A DNA stretch of 64,000 nt from Candidatus Zixiibacteriota bacterium (lineage in GTDB: Bacteria; Zixibacteria; MSB-5A5; GN15; JAAZOE01), in NCBI GenBank assembly GCA_036480375.1, contig JAZGGI010000028.1:1-64000 (forward strand), in the 5' to 3' direction. The notes beneath the pieces are model-generated. The model saw only the letters and a program-made list of their open reading frames with translations. It searched no databases and was not told the origin of the DNA. Below are positions 53,305 to 59,965 of this stretch, one piece after another (position 1 is the stretch's first letter; each line of letters begins with the position of its first letter). The translations under genes and the position numbers were made by a program.

Positions 53305-53853
53305 ATGAGTCTATTGCGGGCTAAAATCGTAATCGTTCCCCTCGGTGATGTTGACTTAACTCTGGTCAATCGCCTGGCCGGTTCTATCGGAGGCGTTTTC
53401 AATCGCGGCGTTGACATTCTCAAAGGCATGCGGATGCCGCAGGAAGCATTCAATGAAACCCGCAATCAATATTACGCCCGGATTATTTTATCCAAACTGG
53501 AACGGATCAAAGCCAACGCGCGTGAAACGATAGTCGGAATTTGCGAAGAGGACATATATTTGCCCAATCGCCATTTTGTTCTCGGCTATGCCGATAATTT
53601 GAGTTCTACCGGAGTTGTCTCGCTCTTTCATTTCCGCCAGGAATTCTACGGCCTCCCCGATGACGAAAAACAGATTTATCCTCGCCTATATAAAGAAACA
53701 ATTCACCAGATGGCGCATATTTATTCCATCCCTGCCTGTTCCAATCCCAGTTGTGTTCATTATGATTCCACGGAAATGCTCGACATCGACAACAAATCGG
53801 ATAAACTGTGCGATATCTGCGTCAGGAACCTGCAACAGGTACGCACCACATGA
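53305..53853 (+). CDS. Archaemetzincin-like protein with altered active site
   Basis: 182 aa. Typical archaemetzincin ends carry HExxHxxGxxHC followed by Cys pairs that bind a second zinc. Here the site reads H134-Q-M-A-H138-I-Y-S-I-P-A144-C145, so the catalytic Glu is Gln (CAG at 53707) and the third His is Ala. The Cys ligands C145, C150, C169 and C172 are kept, as is the rest of the fold (IVIVPLGDVD, NRHFVLGYAD). A pseudo-enzyme with retained structural zinc is the simplest reading. Its stop overlaps the helicase start. Confidence 0.8.
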   Translation: MSLLRAKIVIVPLGDVDLTLVNRLAGSIGGVFNRGVDILKGMRMPQEAFNETRNQYYARIILSKLERIKANARETIVGICEEDIYLPNRHFVLGYADNLSSTGVVSLFHFRQEFYGLPDDEKQIYPRLYKETIHQMAHIYSIPACSNPSCVHYDSTEMLDIDNKSDKLCDICVRNLQQVRTT

Positions 53854-56117
53854 ATCTGCCCCGGATTCTCGAGTCATTCCGGACCGATCCTGAAACGGTC
53901 AACGGCATCGCTCACTGGGAAACGATTTCATCAAGACCCGCCATAACCAAACCTTTCCCGAATTTCATTAACGAAAAACTAATCAACTGCCTCAAAACCC
54001 GCGGCATCGATTCATTATATTCGCATCAACTTGAGGCTATCGAACAAATCAATGAAGGCAAAAACGTCGTCGTCGTGACCCCGACCGCGTCGGGCAAAAC
54101 TCTTTGTTATAATATCCCCGTGATAAATCGCGTCATGCTCGAACCGGAAACTCGCGCTCTCTACCTCTTCCCGACCAAAGCTCTCGGAGCCGACCAGCTT
54201 GACGAACTGCATGGACTCGTAACCGACCTTAAAGTCGATATAAAAACCTATACCTTCGACGGCGACACCCCGCAGGAAGCTCGCCGCGCCGTCCGGTCGG
54301 CGGGCAATATCGTCATTACCAATCCTGATATGCTCCACGCCGGAATCCTCCCGCATCACACCAAATGGATAAAACTTTTTGAGAATCTCAAATACATAGT
54401 TATCGACGAGGTACACCAGTATCGGGGAATTTTTGGTTCGCATCTGGCGAATCTTATGAGAAGACTGAAACGAATTTGCAATTTCTATGACAGCCATCCG
54501 CAATTCATCTGCTGCTCGGCAACGATTGCCAATCCCGACGAATTGGCCTCGAAACTAATTGAACAGCCGGTCGTCAAAATTGACAAAAACGGAGCTCCCG
54601 CCGGAGAAAAACATTTCATCCTGTATAATCCGCCGGTCGTTAATGCCGAGTTGGGCATCCGCCGTTCGGCGGTAAACGAAACCGAACGGCTGGCGTCGAG
54701 ATTCATCCGGGAGAAAATTCAGACTATCGTCTTCGGCCGTTACCGCATGCAGGTCGAAATCATCCTGCGCTATCTTAAAGAAAAATTCAAACATGAATTC
54801 GGACGAGGAATAAAAATCGCCGGATACCGCGGCGGTTACCTGCCTAATGAACGGCGCAAGATCGAGCAGGGCGTCCGATCCGGCGAGATTACAGGAATTG
54901 TTTCGACCAATGCCCTTGAACTCGGCATCGATATCGGCTCACTTGATGTTTCTATCATGTGCGGTTTTCCCGGCTCCATCGCGTCAGTCTGGCAGCAGGC
55001 CGGACGGGCCGGACGCAAAGCCGGGGTATCGGCGGCGATCATGGTCGCGACCTCATCGGCCTTGCCGCAGTTTCTCATGTCGCACCCGGAATATTTCTTC
55101 AAACGCACCCCCGAAGAAGGCATCGTCGATCCCGATAACCTGATAATTCATTCCAGCCACATCAAATGCGCCGCCTTTGAATTGCCTGTCTGGATGGGTG
55201 AAAAAATCGGGCCCGAACCGGTCGATGATATCATGGAATATCTCGAAACCAAACGAGTCGTTCGTTCGGCGGGCGACAAGTACTACTGGTCATCCGATAT
55301 ATATCCCGCCAATGAAGTTTCCCTGCGTTCGGCTTCGCCCGAAAATTTCGTAATTTTGAATACTTCTGATAGTGATAGAGTTATCGGTGAGATCGATTAT
55401 TTTTCCGCGCCGGAATTTCTGCATCCCGAGGCGATTTATATTCACGGCGCCGAAACCTATCAGGTTAAAAAACTCGACTGGGACGGACGGCGCGCTTACG
55501 TCGAGGAAGCCGATGTTGATTATTACACCGATGCCGAAGAGAAGGCGGAACTCAAAATCCTCGAAGTTGATGAGAAAAAATACATCTCCCCCGGTACCAT
55601 CGGTCACGGCGATGTATCGTTGACGCGCGTTATCGTGCTCTTCAAAAAAGTTAAATTCCACACTCACGAAAATGTCGGTTCCGGGCCGGTCGCGCTTCCC
55701 GAGCAGGAGATGCACACGACTTCATTCTGGTATCAGTTCCCCAACGACCTCGCCATTTCGGCTAACCTGACCGAATCGAATTTGGGCGGAGGCCTGCGGG
55801 GCGTCGCCAATGTCCTGCAGAAAATCGCTCCGTTGTGGCTCATGTGCGACCCGCGCGATATCCGGTCATTGTCGCGCGTGAAGGATACTTTCACCGGTTG
55901 TCCGACGTTATATGTTTATGATAATATCCCCGCCGGAGTCGGATTCGCTGAAAAATTATACAACATGGTTCCCGACATCTTTCGTGCCTGCAAACAGCAC
56001 ATTATAAACTGCGGTTGCGCCGGAGGCTGCCCTTCCTGCACCGGCCCGCCGTTAGAGCTTGGCGAAAAAGGTAAGAATGCTACAGTTGATGTGTTGGATG
56101 TTATTCTGGATGAATGA
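53850..56117 (+). CDS. DEAD-box helicase with C-terminal DUF1998/MrfA-like zinc domain
   Basis: 755 aa. Walker A TPTASGKTLCY, DEVH box (IDEVHQYRG), SAT motif CSATI, and motif VI QQAGRAGRKAG, preceded by SHQLEAIEQINEGKNV (Q-motif region). The C-terminal part carries four clustered cysteines (CKQH...CGCAGGCPSC), the metal-binding DUF1998-type end of MrfA/YprA-like helicases, which act in DNA repair. ATG overlaps the previous stop (ATGA). Its 3' end is duplicated downstream at 56889-57020. Confidence 0.93.
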   Translation: MNLPRILESFRTDPETVNGIAHWETISSRPAITKPFPNFINEKLINCLKTRGIDSLYSHQLEAIEQINEGKNVVVVTPTASGKTLCYNIPVINRVMLEPETRALYLFPTKALGADQLDELHGLVTDLKVDIKTYTFDGDTPQEARRAVRSAGNIVITNPDMLHAGILPHHTKWIKLFENLKYIVIDEVHQYRGIFGSHLANLMRRLKRICNFYDSHPQFICCSATIANPDELASKLIEQPVVKIDKNGAPAGEKHFILYNPPVVNAELGIRRSAVNETERLASRFIREKIQTIVFGRYRMQVEIILRYLKEKFKHEFGRGIKIAGYRGGYLPNERRKIEQGVRSGEITGIVSTNALELGIDIGSLDVSIMCGFPGSIASVWQQAGRAGRKAGVSAAIMVATSSALPQFLMSHPEYFFKRTPEEGIVDPDNLIIHSSHIKCAAFELPVWMGEKIGPEPVDDIMEYLETKRVVRSAGDKYYWSSDIYPANEVSLRSASPENFVILNTSDSDRVIGEIDYFSAPEFLHPEAIYIHGAETYQVKKLDWDGRRAYVEEADVDYYTDAEEKAELKILEVDEKKYISPGTIGHGDVSLTRVIVLFKKVKFHTHENVGSGPVALPEQEMHTTSFWYQFPNDLAISANLTESNLGGGLRGVANVLQKIAPLWLMCDPRDIRSLSRVKDTFTGCPTLYVYDNIPAGVGFAEKLYNMVPDIFRACKQHIINCGCAGGCPSCTGPPLELGEKGKNATVDVLDVILDE

Positions 56118-56158
56118 ACTAAAAAAGCAAAATAATAGTCCGCACTTCTAACAGGCAG

Positions 56159-56374
56159 TTATAAACTTAAGAATAAGTCAACCGAAATCCCCGCCTGTGA
56201 ACAAATCGATTTTAATAGTATAGGACCAACATCTTGTGAACTATGGGAAAGGATTACAATTCTCCCGGAATCATTTTCCCAAATTTCATGTTTGCTTGAT
56301 CTAATTTGACAGAATCCTAATTTGCGGAGTTTTTTTCTTACTTGACGTAATGTTATTGTCGGTTTGTTTCCCAA
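56159..56374 (-). CDS. hicA: HicA-family mRNA interferase toxin
   Basis: 71 aa. Double-stranded-RBD-like toxin with catalytic His in SSKHEIWEND, then VILSHSSQDVGPILLKSICSQAGIS, matching HicA (GxHxxWxxxxGRxVxxPxH...RSIIKQAGI). TTG start immediately after the hicB stop (TAATTG). The usual order hicA-hicB is reversed. Cleaves mRNA when the antitoxin is lost. Confidence 0.85.
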   Translation of the reverse strand: MGNKPTITLRQVRKKLRKLGFCQIRSSKHEIWENDSGRIVILSHSSQDVGPILLKSICSQAGISVDLFLSL

Positions 56375-56719
56375 TTATATAACACACTCCTGTAATCCGG
56401 ATTCACCAAAATTAAAATTCATTAATTCTTTACTTCGTAATTTTGACGATGGATGTGAGATTTTTTTCATTATAATGGAGTGATATTCCTCGATAAATTC
56501 CTTCGGTGCCAGGCGGGGTATATAATTTGACAACTCATCGTGATGTTTGGCGGCAATATATTTAAGATATTCGCCTATTAAAATGCTGCATTCTTCTCTT
56601 GCGGCTTTTGGGGATGATCCCTGGGCTACTATATTCAGGTCGATACAAATAGCCACCCAATAATTGCCTTCTTTTTTGGTGTAACCTCTGAAAATCACTT
56701 GTTTATTTGGCGTTGCCAC
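56375..56719 (-). CDS. hicB: HicB-family antitoxin
   Basis: 114 aa. HicB hallmark YWVAICIDLNIVAQGSSPKAAREE, the partial RNase H-like fold, then a ~50-aa helical C-terminus. GTG start at 56719 behind GGAGGAATTT. Neutralises HicA by binding; forms a bicistronic unit with it. Confidence 0.85.
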   Translation of the reverse strand: MATPNKQVIFRGYTKKEGNYWVAICIDLNIVAQGSSPKAAREECSILIGEYLKYIAAKHHDELSNYIPRLAPKEFIEEYHSIIMKKISHPSSKLRSKELMNFNFGESGLQECVI

Positions 56720-56888
56720 AAATTCCTCCGAGTCACCACTATATTATATGTGTCGGATAACAATTACCACAATTTTAGCGGCAGTTTTATATTGATCTTT
56801 CCAAGCCTTATAAATTATACACAGAAACAAAAAAAAACAAGACATTTCTCGCTTGACTTAAGTGTCTGTTATAGCATACTATACGAGA
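56720..56888. other. Spacer between hicB and the helicase remnant
   Basis: AT-rich sequence that would carry the hicBA promoter on the minus strand. I see no strong boxes and no gene. Confidence 0.3.
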
Positions 56889-57020
56889 GTCAAACAGCAT
56901 ATATTGAGTTGCGGCTGCGCCGGAGGCTGTCCTTCCTGCACCGGCCCACCCCTCGAACTCGGCGAAAAAGGTAAGAATGCAACGGTGGATGTGTTGGATG
57001 TTATTTTGGACAATAATTAA
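56889..57020 (+). pseudogene. Displaced 3' end of the helicase gene
   Basis: Reads KQHILSCGCAGGCPSCTGPP then LELGEKGKNATVDVLDVILD, NN and TAA, almost identical in protein to the end of the intact helicase (55989-56117). About one base in ten differs, mostly silent sites. It has no upstream coding part. This pattern is typical when an element inserts into the 3' end of a gene and supplies a replacement end. Confidence 0.85.
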
Positions 57021-57052
57021 TATACACCATACAAACTCTAAAACAAGTTATT

Positions 57053-57850
57053 TCACAATAATTTCTTCTTAGCATTTATTTGACGGCACCACTTTGTATA
57101 CTGGACATCCACAAGCTTGATATTTTCTGAATTCAGAGGATTCATATGACATATTACGCATCTTGAATGATAAACTTCCTCAATCATGTTTTCTAGCCAA
57201 CCTCGCTTGGGCAATATTCCGTCCTTAACCAACTTATCATCAACTTTTTTCACCAATTTATTAAGCTCTTTCAAATCCAGATAACCAATTTCGCTTTTTG
57301 CCCTTTTTTGATGCCAAGGATTTTTATCTTCATTCTTTTTCCTGTCTTCTACATTCCTTTTTAAATCATCCAGTTTTGGCAACTTATTCCACCAATCATA
57401 CCCATATTTCTTTTCAAGTGCTATCTCTAGAAATTTCCGGATAGAATTTTCCAATAAATATAGTGTGGCAAAAGTCGTTAACATTTTGGCAGATTCTGAT
57501 ATTTGAGTGGCTGAAAGCAGCGGCTCCTTTGAAATTATTGAAGAATCAATCTTTATTATATGTTCCTTTACTGAGTTTCTTTTATTTGATTTTTTGGCTA
57601 ATTTCTTTCCTGTTTTTGCCATATTTCCATTCATTGTTGCCCATTTATTTTGATACTTCATAGTTTCTTGAAATTTCTCATCGTTTAGATATTTTTTGAT
57701 TTTAATACCTATTGAATGCGCAAGTATATAATAAGATACGTCGGTTGGCATCAATAACTTATCCCTTATCGCCGATGCCTTTTTTGATATAGCAGCCCCT
57801 GATACGTCAAGTCCTTTAATTAACTTTGACTTTAATTCGCGATTTATCAT
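57053..57850 (-). CDS. Swt1-like HEPN-domain protein (putative RNase toxin)
   Basis: 265 aa. The C-terminal half has the pattern LLENSIRKFLEIALEKKYGYDWW...EIGYLDLKELNKLV...WLENMIEEVYHSRCVICHMNPL. This matches Swt1-family HEPN domains, with the R-x4-H RNase motif as R230-CVIC-H235. HEPN proteins are metal-independent RNases common in toxin-antitoxin and abortive-infection systems. The N-terminal ~100 residues are Lys-rich and match no known domain. It ends an operon of three small HTH proteins (gap of 11 nt). Strongly AT-rich compared with the neighbouring core genes. RNase activity is inferred. Confidence 0.75.
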   Translation of the reverse strand: MINRELKSKLIKGLDVSGAAISKKASAIRDKLLMPTDVSYYILAHSIGIKIKKYLNDEKFQETMKYQNKWATMNGNMAKTGKKLAKKSNKRNSVKEHIIKIDSSIISKEPLLSATQISESAKMLTTFATLYLLENSIRKFLEIALEKKYGYDWWNKLPKLDDLKRNVEDRKKNEDKNPWHQKRAKSEIGYLDLKELNKLVKKVDDKLVKDGILPKRGWLENMIEEVYHSRCVICHMNPLNSENIKLVDVQYTKWCRQINAKKKLL

Positions 57851-57861
57851 TAATGTTATCC

Positions 57862-58086
57862 TTATTTAGATTTCTTTTTTCCCTTTTTTTTTGCCTTACT
57901 CAATTGAACCGAAACTGTTCCGGGGGTAGTACCAATTAGCTCTGATATTTCGGCAGGATTCAAACCAAATTTGGCCAAATGAATAATCTTATCATTTTTT
58001 GTCTCATATTTTTCGGTAGCAGTTATCGCCAAAATAGCCTTAATATTCTTTAATTCTTCCAACATCTCCTTGAGTACTTTTTCCAT
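57862..58086 (-). CDS. Small HTH protein 3 of a paralogous triplet
   Basis: 74 aa. N-terminal amphipathic helix (MEKVLKEMLEELKNIKAILA) then a sigma-region-4-like HTH (KIIHLAKFGLNPAEISELIGTTPGTVSVQLSKAKKK) and a Lys tail. Start at ATG 58086 behind TTAGGAGG; a much longer open frame upstream is unlikely. Second to last gene of the operon, 11 nt from the HEPN gene. Likely DNA- or complex-binding. Confidence 0.7.
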   Translation of the reverse strand: MEKVLKEMLEELKNIKAILAITATEKYETKNDKIIHLAKFGLNPAEISELIGTTPGTVSVQLSKAKKKGKKKSK

Positions 58087-58105
58087 CACGCCTCCTAATG
58101 AATGA

Positions 58106-58318
58106 TTATTTACGCTTCTTACTTTTCTTTTTAAGATTGGATAAATGAGCGGCAACAGCAGATCCGGATATGCCCATAACATCACCGATTTCTTTATTAC
58201 CCATACCGCTATATTTCAACATTGATACAGACTTTTCTTTCTCTAATCCGTTCGTGGCTTGTATTGCCAAGAGATTTATTATGACTGATAATTTCTTTGA
58301 TATTTCATCTTCATTCAT
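58106..58318 (-). CDS. Small HTH protein 2 of a paralogous triplet
   Basis: 70 aa. Same layout as its two neighbours: a helix (ISKKLSVIINLLAIQATNGL) then HTH (VSMLKYSGMGNKEIGDVMGI SGSAVAAHLSNL) and a KKKSKKRK tail. Strong SD AAAGGAG. 19 nt before the next gene. Confidence 0.7.
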   Translation of the reverse strand: MNEDEISKKLSVIINLLAIQATNGLEKEKSVSMLKYSGMGNKEIGDVMGISGSAVAAHLSNLKKKSKKRK

Positions 58319-58322
58319 TTTG

Positions 58323-58538
58323 TTAATCTCCTTTACTTTTTTTTAATTCCCTTGAAATAGTCGCCCTAATGATATTTGGCTTAATACCCAAAATATCAGA
58401 AATCTCATTATTCTCAAAACCACATCTGTGAAGACTCATAATTTTAACATTTTGCGTTTTATCGCCTAATACATTTAACGTTAGCAATTTACTTATCCTA
58501 TCAAGACGATTAATAACAATATCCAATTGTTTTTCCAT
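58323..58538 (-). CDS. Small HTH protein 1 of a paralogous triplet
   Basis: 71 aa. Helix (MEKQLDIVINRLDRISKLLT), HTH (IMSLHRCGFENNEISDILGI KPNIIRATISREL) and a KKSKGD tail. First gene of the operon, with SD GAGGAGG. 4 nt before the second gene. The three proteins align without gaps over ~55 residues, so they arose by tandem duplication. Confidence 0.7.
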   Translation of the reverse strand: MEKQLDIVINRLDRISKLLTLNVLGDKTQNVKIMSLHRCGFENNEISDILGIKPNIIRATISRELKKSKGD

Positions 58539-58557
58539 AATTCCTCCTCTATATATT

Positions 58558-58586
58558 AATATCTATACCATAAGGAACTATGTCAA
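58558..58586 (-). promoter_or_regulatory. Promoter of the HTH-HEPN operon
   Basis: TTGACA (58581-58586) - N17 - GATATT (58558-58563). The leader to the ATG is about 15 nt. An AT-rich palindromic TATATATTAATAT overlaps the -10 and could be an operator for the HTH proteins. Confidence 0.5.
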
Positions 58587-58789
58587 CAATAGTTTTTTAT
58601 ATTATTAAGTGTGACGGGTTCCCTCCCTGATACGCCACATTTTGCTATGGATTTTGGGAGTTTGCACTTTCGCCCGACAAAATGCTCCGATCTATGTCCA
58701 AAAATATTAATATATCAATATAATATCAAATCAACAAGAATTATTCTCGTATTATATTTCATAATCAACCTTAATTTGGGGAGTAACCC

Positions 58790-59221
58790 ATGATTTCCAG
58801 AATTACCAAAATCTCATTACTGGTTGCAGTCTGCCTGCTTTTTGGCGTTATCGCCTTCAGCGGCGAAGGGGAAGAAGAGGCGACTAAAGCATCGGGAAAT
58901 TTGGAACTTCAAAAGCTTCTTATGAGCCGGCAGGCGGAATTTACAAAACAAATGCAGGAAGTTGAAAAGCAATATCCTCTCGTTGCCCTGGCGTATAAAA
59001 TGCAGGAAGCAATTATTGTACAGCGCACCGAAGCAATCGAACACACCGAATTGGATTATTATCGTAGTTCATTGACCGGTCAGAATGTTGTTATTACAGA
59101 GCATTCTATTCAGATGAAAATATGCTTGGATAAGCTTAAAACAGGCTTGATGAGGGCCGAAACCGATGGGGACATATCAAACGCCTTCAATAGTTTCGGT
59201 GGCTGTATAAGGGGCGACTGA
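58790..59221 (+). CDS. Small exported protein of unknown function
   Basis: 143 aa. Signal peptide (1-24, VAVCLLFGVIAFSG), then a Glu-rich stretch and a helical domain with two Cys near the end (IQMKICLDKL, FGGCIRG). No family recognised. No good SD, but a clear start at the signal peptide. Confidence 0.6.
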   Translation: MISRITKISLLVAVCLLFGVIAFSGEGEEEATKASGNLELQKLLMSRQAEFTKQMQEVEKQYPLVALAYKMQEAIIVQRTEAIEHTELDYYRSSLTGQNVVITEHSIQMKICLDKLKTGLMRAETDGDISNAFNSFGGCIRGD

Positions 59222-59965
59222 CATAGTCCCGACAGAATTAATTCACATTCCGGACAGACATACCCGCCTGTCCGGAAACCACCCAATTTTTACCCAAATT
59301 GCCCTTAATTACGGACTTCCCTCTTTCGGTGAGGATAACTATTGGAATGACAAAAGAACATTAAGGAAGAATAAGATAAATGACAAAATTTTCTGTAAAA
59401 AGTTTAGCTAAGCTACGCGACAGCCGAAAAGGGATAACATCCCCAACAGCCAAAAAACAGGCATCCGCCTGTCGGAATCACCATCGATTTGATATGACCA
59501 AAAACGTTAATCTGAGGAAACAAACCCATTTTTACCGCGCAGGTGTGGACACCTGCACGGCACCAAATACTATTAACATGATGTGGATACACCGCGCGAC
59601 AGCTGAAAACAGGCTTTCGCCTGAAAAAGGACAAAACGAACCCAATTCGCTGTAACTCAAACAAAAACAAGAGATTACAGGGAATTTCCAAAAAAGAAAA
59701 TGTGAATAACTCGGTATCGTGGGTTGACTAATGTCACCGAACAATGTTTGATGACGGCGATTGCGATGAACATCAAGAAGATGGCGGGCCATCTTTATTA
59801 TTTGGTCATTTATTGGTTGAAAAAGCGCTTTTATTGGCAAATTATCATCCTGAAAGCCGGAAATCGTTTTTTCATAAATTCCTCCATTGCGTGGTTTATT
59901 AGACAAAATTCATACTTGTCTAATTCGTAACACAAGAATCTATTAAATGTTTTTTTGATTTTCGA
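59222..59965. other. Repeat-bearing intergenic region
   Basis: No gene found in 744 nt. It carries copy C of the dispersed repeat (59480-59715) and a GCAGGTGT...ACACCTGC hairpin around 59540-59560. The open frames in this stretch are repeat-derived and end with a QNEPNSL-type tail typical of such spurious frames. Confidence 0.55.
59480..59715 (+). repeat. Dispersed intergenic repeat, copy C
   Basis: Matches copy B (26941-27275, reverse) in the TTAATCTGAGGAAACAAACC block (59505-59525) and in AAAAAGGACAAAACGAACCC (59624-59643). It matches copy A in the last ~80 nt (TTACAxGGAATTTxCAAAAA...TGTGxATAACTC). A hairpin GCAGGTGTGGACACCTGC is inserted in this copy only. Confidence 0.75.

Noticed and set aside
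59380-59655. 91-codon frame ending QNEPNSL
   Set aside because: Coincides with the dispersed repeat; the frame is not kept in the other copies.
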